From Odobenus rosmarus divergens (lineage: Eukaryota; Chordata; Mammalia; Carnivora; Odobenidae), in contig NW_004450303.1 in the NCBI RefSeq assembly GCF_000321225.1, positions 871,516 through 935,515 on the forward strand: DNA of 64,000 nucleotides, read 5' to 3'. Below the pieces are notes generated by a model. That model ran no database searches, was not told where the DNA came from, and saw only the letters and a program-made list of their open reading frames with translations. A program made the translations under genes and the position numbers. Position 1 is the stretch's first letter. Every line of letters starts with the position of its first letter. Positions 9,440-20,136 of this stretch are shown one piece after another.

Positions 9440-10010
9440 TTTATCTTTAGCAGTAACAAATTGCCACACATATAGTAGCTCAAGTGATGTATACTACTAC
9501 ATCTGTATGTACAACTGTGCTGTTACTGTTTCTCTAGTTGGAGATCTGGAAACTGCTAATCTGGGTTTTCTGCTTCAGGGTCTCACCAGGCTATATTCCA
9601 GGTGTTGGCTAAGTTTGCAGTATCATCAGAGGCTCCATTAGGGAAAGATCAACTTCCAAGAGTCTTCAGGCTGTGGCAGAATTTGTTTCTTTTGGTCATA
9701 GGACTGAGGGTTTCAGTTTTTTACTTCTGACAGCCCTGAGCTTCTAGAGGACACATGGAGTTCCTTCTCAAGTGGGTTACTCCAACATGGCCATTTACCC
9801 CATGGCATACTTCTTGAAAGGTGATAATGGAGATAAAGTAAATCTGCCAGCAAGACAGAATCTCGTACATAAAACATGATTATGGGAGTGACCTTCCATC
9901 ACCTTTGCTGTATTCCATTGATTAGAGGCAGGTCACAAGTTGCACCACACTCAGAGGGAGAGGGTTACACAGAGGTGTGAATACCAGGAGGTGGGAGTCA
10001 CAGGGACCAC
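9440..10010 (-). mobile_element. MaLR (MLT1-type) solo LTR, minus strand
   Basis: Diverged complement of an MLT1-class LTR. The ordered blocks are agtaacaaattgccacac, gtctcaccaggct, ggtgttggctaag, ccttccatcacctttgctgt and gtgtgaataccaggaggtgg. The ends are approximate. Confidence 0.55.
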
Positions 10011-10039
10011 CTGTATGTATTGTATCTTAGAATTTGGAA

Positions 10040-10620
10040 AGTTCTGTAGGCACTTAGCTCAGCCTAAGCGTTTAGAAGGCTTTCCTAGAAGAAATGAAAG
10101 TTCTATGGATGATGTTCAGGAAAAAAAAAAATTAGCAAGCAAACGAAGGCAGGAAGGGCATTCCTGGCAGAGAAAAATAGCTGGAGCAAAAATACTGATG
10201 GGCAGACAAGAGCGTGTCAGGAAGGTCCAAGTGAATGGTGAGACATGGCTTAGGAGGAAGCTAGGGATCAGGTAATGCAGAGCCAGAGAAGCTGTGCTGC
10301 AAGGAGGGGAGAAAAACTCTGACCAAAGTATGAGAAGTGATTGGTTTGTAAAAACTCGAGTCAGTAAGATCACTGAGGAAGAGAGTTCAGTGATCCTGTC
10401 AGAGGTAATGGCCTGAATTAGGACCAGGACAGTGGAAATGAAGGAAAACAAAGAGATTGGCAAACCTGTAGGGAATGATAACAGGAAATCAAAGTGTGTT
10501 GATTAGTGACTTCAGAATTCAGGGAAAATGAGGTGTCTGACTTCCTTTTAGTTTTCTGCCTTGTATATAGGATAAATTATAGAGACAGCCTTAGACAAGG
10601 AATGCTGTTTTTTTAAAAAT
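10040..10620 (+). repeat. Ancient L2-type LINE 3' remnant
   Basis: Ordered blocks resemble the mammalian L2-class 3' region: gaagggcattcctggcagag, aaaaatactgatgg, ccagagaagctgtgc, and a ggtttgtaaa-ctcgagtca segment. It shares this architecture with 32990-33500. Strongly diverged. Confidence 0.45.
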
Positions 10621-11643
10621 TTTAAAATATTTTTTTTTGCCAATTTAAGTTACATATCTTTGTTTTAAGATTGTCTTCTGTGATTAGGGTTGGGAAAAAT
10701 CCCTTTGGTAGCCACCTGTTTAATTTGGAGCTACAATTGTCTACCCAGAAGACATATGTTTTAAAAATTAATGTGGAAAAGACATCTTGCTTTTCTTTGC
10801 ATTGATACAGGTAACTAAAGAGGGAAAATTCTGGGCTGCTTTTACTTAAAAGGAAGTATTTCCTATCAAAATGTGACCATAATAGTTAGATGAACAGCAG
10901 TATAAAATACTTTGACATAGCTCTCATGTAATACGCTTCCAGTGTTTGTGCAGCCAAAGATGTTTTAACATTCACTTTAAAAAGTTTTAATTATGAAGCA
11001 TCTGAAATTTTACAAAGATAACATCACTGACTCACATGGGCCATAACTAAGATTAAACAGATGTTCACATTATGCTTTATTTACTTCACATCATTCCCTT
11101 ATTGAAAGAAATAAAGCATTATCCTCATCTCAACACCCTCATCCTTCTTTCAGTGCTTGCTCCCAGAGTTAACTTTTACTTAAAAAAAAAGTTGCATATC
11201 ATAGCTAATTTTTACATATTTTATTGAATATTTATTTCAAAAACCACAAATATTAAATATTCTCTTTTAAAATAATAAATAGTATGATGACGTATTTGTC
11301 ATTTTGTAATGTGATTGTCTCACTTAACATTGTGGAATGTTTTTTTTTAATTTTTATTTTATTTGTTTTTTTTTTAATTCCATGTTTTTCTTTAAGTTTC
11401 TGTTTGGTTGTGGGTCATTAGGTGATGTCCAAAACTTGATGTGAGGAGGTAAATTTTTTGAGTCCTTGAATATCCACCATAACATTTGATTAATATTTTT
11501 GTCAGATATAGGATTCTAGGTTGAGGGTAATTTACTCTCAGAACATTAAAATCATCACTCTCATTGCTTCATGAGAAGCCTGAGGCCAGCCTGATTCTGA
11601 TTCCTTTGCAGACGACTTACTTATTTTTTTATTTTATAAAAAT
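10621..11643. other. AT-rich DNA, no gene seen
   Basis: T-rich and A-rich stretches, perhaps with old LINE pieces around 11340-11600. Nothing is firm enough to name. Confidence 0.4.
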
Positions 11644-11652
11644 AAACATATA

Positions 11653-11850
11653 GGGCGCCTGGGTGGCTCAGTTGGTTAAGCGACTGCCTTCGGCTCAGGT
11701 CATGATCCTGGAGTCCCGGGATCAAGTCCCGCATCGGGCTCCCTGCTCAGTGGGGAGTCTGCTTCTCCCTCTGACCCTCTTCCCTCTCGTGCTCTCTATC
11801 TCTCATTCTCTCTCTCTCAAATAAATAAAAAAAAAATCTAAAAAAAACCC
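11653..11850 (+). mobile_element. Can-SINE, plus strand, distinct subfamily
   Basis: Full-length copy starting gggcgcctgggtggctcag. The A box is tggctcagttgg and the B-box-like segment is gggatcaagtccc. Diagnostic bases gcgactgcc, ctggagtcccg and ctctgaccctc are shared with the copy at 60290. The target-site duplication aaacatata is at 11644-11652 and 11851-11859. Confidence 0.95.
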
Positions 11851-12179
11851 AAACATATAATGTATACATGTATATATAAAATAAACTTATATATATGTGT
11901 GTATATATGTGTATATAAAAATTTCCACCTTGTTTTATGTAGATTCTGACTCAGAATGCTATCGTGTGTGTCCTGCACATTTATTTAGTCATTTGTTACT
12001 AAAATCATTAGCCACAGAAAAGGTAAAATTTTTATACTATTTTTCTAAGAAGTCTTTGTACATGTCTCCTGTGTACATGTGTTAGAATTTTTGGAGTTTA
12101 AATTCCTTGTTATAGAATATCTAGATTGTAGGACATGCATATCTTCCACTTGTCTAGAAATTCATAACACTTTACCTAA

Positions 12180-12445
12180 GCTTCATGAATATAAATGAGT
12201 TCCCATCTCCCACATCTTCACCAATGCTTGTTATTATCAGACTTATAAAAGTTTTATCATCTTATGAATGTGAAATAGCATCTCATTATTATTACCATTT
12301 TATTTTTACCTGATGATTCATGAGACCAAACATCCTGTAATGTATTTCTTGACCTTTTGATTTCTTACTCTTGAGAATCTCATGGTTTGTATTTTTTATA
12401 TTTATTTTAGTTGAGATGTGTGAGTTTTTCTTTCTGATTTGCAAG

Positions 12446-12488
<43 letters not shown>

Positions 12489-12650
12489 TTCATTCATTCA
12501 TTTTGCAAGCTATTGTTATTTTCTGGACACTAACCCTTCGTTGTCTATAGGCTTTACAGTTTCTCCTTTTTGTGTCTTTTGCTTTCAATTTGTTTATGAT
12601 GTCTTTTTTCTCTCTTAAGAATTCCCTCCATTGAGATTGTTAAAATGTCC
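12180..12650 (-). repeat. Ancient LINE-1 3' fragment, minus strand
   Basis: Antisense to the end of L1 ORF2 and the 3' UTR: acatcttcaccaatgcttgt, atagcatctcattatt and ggacactaacccttcgttgt all match the classic antisense L1 order. A (TTTA)n microsatellite interrupts it. Confidence 0.6.
12447..12503 (+). repeat. (TTTA)n/(TTCA)n microsatellite
   Basis: About eleven TTTA units followed by CATT units. It lies between duplicated ttgcaag words (about 12439 and 12503). This suggests expansion of a target sequence or of an inserted retroposon tail. Confidence 0.85.
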
Positions 12651-12849
12651 CCCCATATTTCCTTCTGTAGGTTTAGTTTTGCTTTCACCTATGTGTCACT
12701 GTTTATTCTGTTGAATGTTAGGGAGCCATCTAAATTTTCTTTGATCATAAGGGGTAGCCATCTCTTTCAGCACAATTCATGGAATAATGCAGACTTTTCC
12801 ACTGAAACAGGAAGAGGATCTAGTATTTCCTTTCTGTTCCATTAAGCAA

Positions 12850-13650
12850 ACGCCATGCTTTTCAAAAGAATTGTAAGTTCAAAACAAGGTATTCTATCTG
12901 ATAAGCTGTTTCCTTTAAAGTTGTTCTATTATTTGAGATTTTCTTGGCTGTTGTTGGCTATTTACTTCGCATTTAAAAAAAGGAACCAGCTTACTACGTT
13001 TTAAGGATAACATTTGTGGAGTTAGATTGGAACTGTTTGGATTTTATGGAGACTATACCATATCTTTTCTTATGTTTTTCAGTATTATTTTACAATTATT
13101 GGTATGTTTTGCATATGTCATAATTAGAGTAAATATTTTGGTATCATACATGATTCCTCTCTTCTCTCATGCTTTACACATACTGTACCAAAGTTTTCCC
13201 TGTTCCATTAGGCTGTGCATAACTACCCCATCACCTTTCTCTTCTCTTTCTTACCACTTCCTCTTAACCTTTAGATCATTCTGCTCCAGCAGAACGGTCT
13301 TCTTGCTAAGAGAAGGTGAAAATCATATTCCTCTTTAAGGGATTTTAAATTTTGTGATCCACTTTGCTTGGAATGCCACTCCTTCTCCCTAGCTGATCTT
13401 TCCATAGTTGTGTCTCTCACGTCACTCAGGTTTCAGCCTGACTGCCACTGTTATAGGTAGGTCTTTCTTCATATTTCTTTGGTGCTTCTGTAAATTAAGA
13501 CACCTTCCCTCATCCTCTAAAGATTCATTTCATGTTTCTCTTAATTTCAGAGTAATTACCACTCATTGTCTCCTTTTAGTACACGATAACATTCCCAATA
13601 TCTAGAACAACGTCTGACTGAGTAGCAACTCAATAAATGTTAGTAGAATA
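12850..13650 (+). repeat. Possible L1 and L2 fossils
   Basis: 12860-12990 resembles antisense L1. 13190-13650 resembles an L2 3' region ending in caataaatgttagtagaat. Both are strongly diverged and no gene is visible. Confidence 0.3.
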
Positions 13651-13978
13651 ACTGCAAGAATAAGGGCATCTACTCTTAGGTATAATAAAATTGTTATTTT
13701 TGACTAGATTTTCTCTCAAATTATGTTTCATAATTGTTCTTGGGGAATGAAAACACAATCAATGTCTGAAAAATAATAAATCTTTAATAAATATTTAGTC
13801 TATACCAGGTGGTGTTCTAAGTAATTTATATTATGAACTCATTGAATCCTCACAACTCTAAATACAGATACCAGGGGAGGCAGACAGTCTCTCTTCTGCT
13901 GTCCTACCCGCTGTTCCCTTGTGGTGTAGTCAATAAACTTCTATCTCCTTTAAATGTTTGTATATATCTATATATACA

Positions 13979-13993
13979 CACACCAGTATTATT
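13979..13993 (+). repeat. Target-site duplication of the S100A10 retrocopy (copy at its 3' side)
   Basis: cacaccagtattatt is identical to the copy at 14595-14609. It abuts the poly(T) that is the complement of the retrocopy's poly(A) tail. Confidence 0.95.
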
Positions 13994-14594
13994 TTTTTTT
14001 CAAGTGAGGAACTAAAAAAGGAATTTGTTTATTGAGGGCAAGAGGGTGCAAGCAATATAAAAATCAAAAGCTTATCTGACTTTTCTTTCTCTGCTTCTCA
14101 AATGGGGGTTGGATTTTATTTGTACATTTTCTGAGGGTCCCAATCTGCTCATGGAATCCTTTATACAGGGGGAAGCTGTGGGACAGATTCCTAAAGGGAC
14201 CCTTCGGGAAAACTCTCATTGCGTGGGTGGGAGTGTTGCTCCATGTTGCCTACTTCTTTCCCTTCTGCTTCATGTGTATTACAAAATAGTCATTGCATGC
14301 GATGGTAAGCCCAGCAATTAGCGAGAAGATGCTCTGGAAGCCCACTTTGCCGTCTCGGCACTGATCCAGGTCCTTCATTATTTTGTCCATGGCCAAAGGG
14401 TCTTTTTGATTTTCCAAAAATCCAGGGAACTCCTTTTCCATGAGTACTCTCAGGTCCTCCTTTGTTAAGTAGCCTTTATCCCCAGCAAACGTGTGAAACA
14501 TGAACATCATGGTTTCCATGGCGTGCTCCATTTGAGACGGCATTTTGGTGAGGTCTGTTGAAACCTTGGCCCGAGGCGCGGCGGGGACAATTCG
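13994..14594 (-). pseudogene. S100A10: Processed S100A10 retrocopy (with UTRs and poly(A))
   Basis: This is an intronless copy of S100A10 mRNA, placed by L1-type target-primed reverse transcription. On the minus strand it runs from about 51 bases of 5' UTR (14594-14544) through the frame (14543-14250) and about 250 bases of 3' UTR. An aataaa signal is at 14033-14028. A short poly(A), seen as poly(T) at about 13991-14000, ends the copy. A 15-bp target-site duplication flanks it and is perfect. The known S100A10 gene has introns, including one within the coding region, so the continuous frame marks a retrocopy. Nothing shows that it is transcribed. It could be a dead pseudogene that has not yet gathered stops, or a retrogene. 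No promoter of its own is evident. Confidence 0.93.
14250..14543 (-). CDS. S100A10: Intact 97-codon S100A10-like frame in the retrocopy
   Basis: The frame starts MPSQMEHAMETMMF and ends HMKQKGKK followed by TAG. The length is 97 residues, the usual S100A10 length. S100A10 (p11) is an S100-family dimer that binds the N-terminus of annexin A2 at the plasma membrane. Its EF-hand loops are altered so that it stays in the active form without calcium. The N-terminal helix, pseudo-EF hand (about 20-33), hinge, second EF hand with DQCRDGKVGF (60-69), and C-terminal helix are all present. Cys62 and Cys83 are kept. From memory of the human protein, I see five differences: Met15, Thr18, Met52, Ile72 and Ile89. 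An in-frame GTG lies 18 codons upstream in the 5' UTR, but the ATG in a caaaatg context is the natural start. Expression is unproven. Confidence 0.75.
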   Translation of the reverse strand: MPSQMEHAMETMMFMFHTFAGDKGYLTKEDLRVLMEKEFPGFLENQKDPLAMDKIMKDLDQCRDGKVGFQSIFSLIAGLTIACNDYFVIHMKQKGKK

Positions 14595-14609
14595 CACACC
14601 AGTATTATT
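14595..14609 (+). repeat. Target-site duplication of the S100A10 retrocopy (copy at its 5' side)
   Basis: cacaccagtattatt matches 13979-13993 at all 15 positions. Confidence 0.95.
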
Positions 14610-14853
14610 ATTACTTCCTCTTAACAGATGAAAACACTGAGGTCAGGGAGTTTTAAAAATGTGCTCTTGGTCATTTAACAGTGGAGTCCCTTGAAATCAG
14701 TGAAATCACTGCATTCTGGTTCCAGAGCCTGCAGGCCACAAGCCAGAAAGAGTGGTCTTAACAGTGATTGCTGGTTTTTCAGTCTGAGAAATAAAATGAG
14801 GAAACAGCTGGAAAATTTTTAAAATGAGAAGACTAGTAAGAATAAGTGAATGC

Positions 14854-15038
14854 TGGGGCGCCTGGCGGCTCAGTCGGTTAAGCGTCTGCATTCAGCTCAG
14901 GTCATGATCTGAAGGTCCTGGGATCGAGTCCAACATTGGGCTCCCTGCTCAGCGGGGAGTCTGCCTCTCCTTCTCCATCTGCCCTTCCCCCAGCTTATGG
15001 TCTCTCTCTTGCAAAAATAACTAAATAAAATCATAAAG
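14854..15038 (+). mobile_element. Can-SINE, plus strand
   Basis: The head tggggcgcctggcggctcag leads to a B-box-like gggatcgagtcc and the tail taaataaaatcataa. The target-site duplication agaataagtgaatgc is identical at 14839-14853 and 15039-15053. Confidence 0.95.
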
Positions 15039-15301
15039 AGAATAAGTGAATGCATATTCATGTACTTACGTGTGACAGCTTTTCCATATCCCTTTAATGA
15101 TCTCTTTTACATTTTTATAAAAGAGAAATAATATGAAAAATTCTATCTTTGAGAAAATACATCATTAATGTACTCTACAATTCATAGTCTCCTATTTTTC
15201 TTACAAAAACTTCACTATCATGGGATACCTATTTGCCATTTTATTTTATACTTGAAATGTTAAACAATACTCTATGCATTAAGATTTCCTCTATGTATTT
15301 G

Positions 15302-15537
15302 GAGGTGCTTGGGGGGGCTCAGTCAGCTAAGCATCGACTCTCGATTTGGACCCAGGTCACAATCTCAGGGTCATGAGATTGAGCACTACATGGGGCTCCA
15401 CGCTCAGCAGGGAGTCTGCTTGAGATTCTCTCTCTCCCACTCCTCCTCCCTCTACGCCTCCACCTGCTCCTACGTGCGTGTGCACACATGCACTCTCACC
15501 CTCTCTCGCAAATACATAAATAAATCTTTAAAAAAAT
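15302..15537 (+). mobile_element. Can-SINE, plus strand, older copy
   Basis: Diverged head (ggtgcttgggggggctcag) and an expanded CT/GT-rich body. Flanking duplications at 15283-15301 and 15538-15556 differ at two positions (gatttcctctatgtatttg against gatttcttctgtgtatttg), consistent with greater age. Confidence 0.9.
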
Positions 15538-15689
15538 GATTTCTTCTGTGTATTTGATATCAATTTTTTCTTAAGGAGCATAGTAACTCTTATTGACTAT
15601 ATTCACTCGTTTCAACTCCAGAGATAGTTACTTATATTTCTCCATATATTAGCTGCATTAAATAATCTATAGTATCCAGACCAGTCATT

Positions 15690-15990
15690 TCTCTGTGACA
15701 TTTTATTTTCCTTGCAGGTCTTTAAAACCTTCTCTCATTGGGCCCAACTTGTCTGGCCATCTTTGTCCCCACTAATTCCCCACACCCATTTTTTTTTTTT
15801 CTGTATTCAACTCAGTCTACTTACTTTTCCAGAAACACATCTTACACGTTTTAACCTCTGTGAATATACATTGGTATGGCTTTGCCATTCTTACTCCCTT
15901 GCAGCTATTTGAATTCTGTTAGTCTTTAAAAACCCAATCATATTCTACATCTCTTCCATGAAAGCATGTCTCTTTACTCTATCTGGATAA
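15690..15990 (+). repeat. Possible L2 LINE fragment
   Basis: Contains ttaaaaccttctctcattgg and later caatcatattctacatctct, resembling L2 3' sequence. Diverged. The L1 3' end at 16002 lies just downstream. Confidence 0.35.
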
Positions 15991-16001
15991 CAAAGTGATG
16001 C

Positions 16002-16171
16002 CGCTAGGAAAACTAGACACTGGTATTGTAATAGCGCTGTAAGATGACAGATGGTAACTACACTGGCAGCGAGCTCAGAGTGAAGTATAGACTTGTGGAA
16101 TCACTCTGCTGTTCACCTGAAACTAATGTAACATTGTGTGTCAACTATACTTCAGTAAAAATAAAAAAAGG
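16002..16171 (+). mobile_element. LINE-1 (L1MA-like) 3' end, plus strand
   Basis: Has the 3' UTR phrase acctgaaactaatgtaacat and the end tcaactatacttcagtaaaa. The target-site duplication aaagtgatgc is at 15992-16001 and 16172-16181. Confidence 0.85.
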
Positions 16172-16419
16172 AAAGTGATGCTATCACATATAAGGGGTGC
16201 ACACGGAAGGACCGGCATATATATCAGCAGTATTTCAAACAGGTTCCTTTACTCTGTCACTGGTTACTCATATTACCTTACTCACATTCTGTGCTTTCTA
16301 TGCACAGGCCTTTCTCTATATTTTCTAATAACCCTCATTGAATGAAATCACCAACAACAATGGCCACAAATACAGAGTAAGAATGCTTTATTATAACAGG
16401 AAAGTATTATCTTTTTGAA

Positions 16420-16540
16420 TTAGTGCTTTCATTTTCTTTGGGTAAATACCCAGTAGTGGAATTACTAGATCATACGGTATTTCTATTTTTAAATTTTTGA
16501 GCAATCTCTTTACTGTTTTCCATAATAGTTACACCAATAT
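16420..16540 (-). mobile_element. Inverted 5' part of an L1 3' insertion
   Basis: Antisense L1 sequence (gggtaaatacccagtagtgg, then ctttactgttttccataat) runs directly into sense 3' UTR at about 16541. This is the expected structure of twin-primed L1 integration. Confidence 0.7.
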
Positions 16541-16660
16541 AGTGACAGATGGTGACCGCACTTACCATGGTAAGCATTGAGTAATGTATAGAATTGTCGA
16601 ATCACTATGTTGTACACTTGAGACTAATATAACATTGTATGTCAACTATAGTTCTCCCTA
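16541..16660 (+). mobile_element. Sense 3' part of the same inverted L1 insertion
   Basis: Carries gtgacagatggtgaccgcac, a gttgtacacttgagactaat segment and the end gtatgtcaactatagttc. It matches the family at 16002-16171. Confidence 0.75.
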
Positions 16661-16762
16661 TACAGGGAGAAATCTTTTATAGATAATTTTTTTCCCCAAG
16701 AGGTTGTCTGTGGTTGTTTACTGTAGTTTCAGATTTAGTCTTAACTTATATCTTTTACTTTC

Positions 16763-16972
16763 CTTTTTTTTTTTTTAAGATTTTGTTTATTTATTTGACA
16801 GAGAGAGAGAGAGAGAGACAGTGAGAAAGGGAACACAAGCAGGGGGAGTGGGAGAGGGAGAAGCAGGCTTCCTGCCAAGCAGGGAGCCCGATGTGGGACT
16901 CGATCCAGGGACTCCAGGATCACGACCTGAGCCGAAGGCAGATGCTTAACAACTGAGCCACCTAGGTGCCTT
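16763..16972 (-). mobile_element. Can-SINE, minus strand
   Basis: Full length. The target-site duplication atcttttactttc is at 16750-16762 and 16973-16985. Confidence 0.95.
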
Positions 16973-16985
16973 ATCTTTTACTTTC

Positions 16986-17434
16986 AGTTGAGTCTTCTCC
17001 ATTAGCTTCCTTGGAGGGGGCAATATATTGCTGTTTTTGCTGATTCTCCCTGTTCCCCCCCTCCCTCCCATTCACACATCCATCTAAGGCCCATAAATCC
17101 AAGTGTGTGGGTGAGGTGCTCTTTCTTTCACAAAATAGTTCTGTCTCAGTTTAGCATTTGGTCATCTTCTGCCTGTTTCTTGTACTAAACTGCAAGCCAA
17201 TATCTCTCCTCTAGAATCATTGTATTCAGAGGCAGTGTGTATAATATGATGGAAGCAGATGATCTAAGTTGTGGTCATGTGATTTTAGCCTCATATTTCT
17301 TATCTATAACTAATGTATACCCTACATAGATATGGACTGATATGTGCTCCCAATGAAGTAAGTACATAAAAGCACTTTATGAAATATGAAAAATTAAAAT
17401 GTTAACTGATTTGAAATATTAGCCTGTCTTCTTT
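16986..17434. other. Unique DNA, no gene seen
   Basis: No recognisable repeat or coding frame. Confidence 0.45.
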
Positions 17435-17448
17435 AGAAAAGTCTGTAG

Positions 17449-17665
17449 AAGACCCATGAGAGACTATGGACCCTGAGAAACAAACCGAGGGTTCTAGAGG
17501 GGGTGGGGTGGGGGGATGGGTTAGCCTGGTGATGGGTATTAAAGAGGGCAGTTATTCAATGGGGCACTGGGTTTTATGCACAAACAATGAATCATGGAAC
17601 ACTACATCAAAAACTAATGATGTGATGTATGGTGACTAACATAACATAATAAAATTAAAAAAAAA
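17449..17665 (+). mobile_element. LINE-1 3' UTR, 5'-truncated, plus strand
   Basis: Carries the gagagactatggaccctgag block, a G-rich run (17499-17520) and the acataacataataaaatt end. The target-site duplication agaaaagtctgtag at 17435-17448 differs by one base from the copy at 17666-17679. Confidence 0.92.
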
Positions 17666-17679
17666 AGAAAAGTCTATAG

Positions 17680-19506
17680 CACAAACTTCCCTGGTTTTCA
17701 TTCTTTTCATTTATACATAATTTTATGTGTATCTTTGACACATAGTATATATGGATTGGATCCTTCTTGCACCAAAAAAAGAGAGAAGTGTAATAAATAT
17801 GCAATTAGATGCAAAACTGTGCCTGATGCCAGCCTTTGATTTGGTTAAGGGAAGTTTTTTCCTCAGTGCTTATCAATATTTTTTGGTGATGATTTTGCAT
17901 GTGTCTTTAGTGGAAAAGTCTCTTGAGAAGTTCACATCAAGTGGCCTGCCAGCCCTTATATCTTTCCACAATCCCTCAGCAATGCCATTTTGCCTGAATT
18001 GCTAGTAGATTGCATTCACAAAGAATTTCCTCCATCCTGCCTGCAGGTGGTTATTAAACTACACCTTGCCATTTGCCAGTGGCTGGACATCCTGCCAACT
18101 TTCATTCTTAATATAGGTCTAGCCCAGCAGAGTTTTATTGAACATCCTTGATTGCATTCATGCAGGAATGTATTCCGTAATGTTCTTGTTGACAGTCCTA
18201 CTCAGGATTTACTGACACTTTGGATTTATAGAGGAAGTTGTAGATACACCATATGATAATCACTTTCCTGTTTACTGGTATTGTAGTGCTGATTTTTAAA
18301 TACTTAAAAATTTTCAACTGTTGATGACTGAAATTTCAATTGTATAGATTAGTGTTAGAATAAAAGATTATATCCATCATTGTCTTATGTGAAAAAAAAT
18401 TGCCCCAGATATACTGATATTTTGTTTGAGGTTCCTCAAATTTGAATCTCAACTGGACATTTTAAAATATTGGAAAGGAGGGGGACGATGAGGAGAATTA
18501 TGCTTTATTCATTCCTAGTTACCTTTCCCACTGTGTACAACATATTGTAGCTACCATCTGTTCAGTATTAAGAGTAAGGATACCCATTAGGGATGAAGCT
18601 GAAAAAATATACAGTGAATAAAAATCAAGATATCCAATTCACATTGTATGTTGTTAATGAAATTTATTTCCAAAAAGCATCATTTTAGAAAAGTCTAATT
18701 ATATTGTCATTCTAAACATTATCAGCTTTATTGTTATTAAATGAGAAATCATAACTGACAGAACCTTCTTTTTAATCAAATGCTTTTGTTACAGAATATC
18801 TTGTTGCAATTCATGAGAATTATTTGTATAAATTGTCTGTTCATAATATATTATAAAGCCTTGTTTTTCATGCAATAGATTTGTTGCAGAAAAACACAAC
18901 ACAGTTGTGTTCATGGAGGATACTTCAACACAGTTAAAGATGATTTTGTATGGGTGACTTTAAATAATAATCCGGAAAACTATGGCTGTTTGTGTGAAAA
19001 CTACATCTGCTTTCCTAAATATATAAATTGTATAGATAAACACTAATATAGTATCCTTTATGGCATTTATTTTCTATGTGTTCTAGTGACTACTGTTTTG
19101 TCAAGGTTTACCACAACAATTTTGGAATTGCAATATGCAACATGGCACATGTCTGTTTTATGCAGTTACCCGGTGAATTGTGTTGGTGGAAACTGGGTGT
19201 TATTAAAAAAACAAAAACAAAAACACAAAAACGAAAAAAACACACACAACAGAGAGGGATTATTGACTCTGTTCATTACCAACTGTGAACAGCTGCACGG
19301 GGAAGCTGAAAGCCTGTAGGCCTGCTGAGCACCTCTCTGAGACTAAAGCCATTTGAAGCCAGGTTGGAAGCCGCAGGTGGCTGAGGTGTCTTGTCTAGAC
19401 AGCGGGGATCTCTGCACAGCTCTTCAAGGAATGGGCACAGCACTTTATAGAGAGAAAGTCCTTCCAGAGTTCTTGGCACAGTTTCATAGGCATGTTTCTT
19501 TTATGT
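17680..19506. other. Unique AT-rich DNA, no gene seen
   Basis: No coding sequence or repeat that I can name. 18006-18200 and 19265-19490 are less AT-rich and look complex enough to be conserved non-coding DNA, but that cannot be judged from one sequence. An A-rich run lies at about 19204-19243. Confidence 0.45.
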
Positions 19507-19578
19507 ATGAACACTACATCAAAAACTAATGATGTAATGTATGGTGATTAACATCACGTAATACAAAAAAAATTAAAA
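19507..19578 (+). mobile_element. Short LINE-1 3' end, plus strand
   Basis: Only the last 70 bases or so of the same L1 3' UTR: acactacatcaaaaactaat, then atggtgattaacatcacg and an A-rich tail. Confidence 0.85.
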
Positions 19579-20136
19579 AATGAGTAAAGAGAAATAAAAC
19601 AAGAGTAAATAATAGGATGTTTAGAGAATGGAGTAGAATGCTATACACATCTAAGTTTCGAGAACTTTAGGAAAACATGGTGACATTCCCCAACCCCCCA
19701 TTTTATAGCTAAATACACAGATGTCCAGAGTAGGTGAATAAACCGCATCAGGTCGCACAGTTAGATCATAAGAGATCTGTACTTTGTATCCAAATTTCCA
19801 GTGTCCATATTCAATACCTTTTCCAGGTGTATTATTAAATCCTTGTTACTCAAGATGTGGTTGGCAGACCAGTGGCATCGGTATCATCTGTCAGTTTTCT
19901 AGAAATGTGGAAACTCAGCCTCCTTCATAGAATTAGAACTAGCATTTTAGCAAGATTCTCCAAGTGATGTTTATGTTGTATTAAATCATTAAGGATATGT
20001 TTATGTGTGATAAAGGTGGAAAATTGTGTGATATGTACAGTGGAAAATACTCCTTAGATCTTCCACCCATTATAATATTCATCCCATTCTATTGTTAAAG
20101 ATACTCATCTGTTTGATTTTAAAAGAATATTATTTA
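19579..20136. other. Unique DNA, no gene seen
   Basis: 19690-20000 contains gatgtggttggcagaccagtgg, common in old mammalian repeats. It is not assigned. Confidence 0.4.

Larger units (their letters stand above)
13790..14720. repeat. MIR-like SINE fossil, interrupted by the S100A10 retrocopy
   Basis: The left part at 13800-13860 has the MIR-like caggtggtgttctaagtaat and gaatcctcacaac blocks. The right part at 14610-14720 has the expected continuation, acttcctcttaacagatgaa and cactgaggtcagggag. The retrocopy lies between them, together with about 110 bp of other sequence (13865-13975) that includes a caataaacttctatctcc LTR-end-like segment. Confidence 0.5.

Noticed and set aside
11653..11760. 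tRNA-like A and B boxes, repeated through the window
   Set aside because: They are the tRNA-derived heads of Can-SINEs and are followed by a SINE body and tail, so they are not tRNA genes.
14544..14597. N-terminal extension of the S100A10 frame by 18 codons
   Set aside because: The extension begins with GTG and lies in the 5' UTR. The ATG at 14543 is the family's start.
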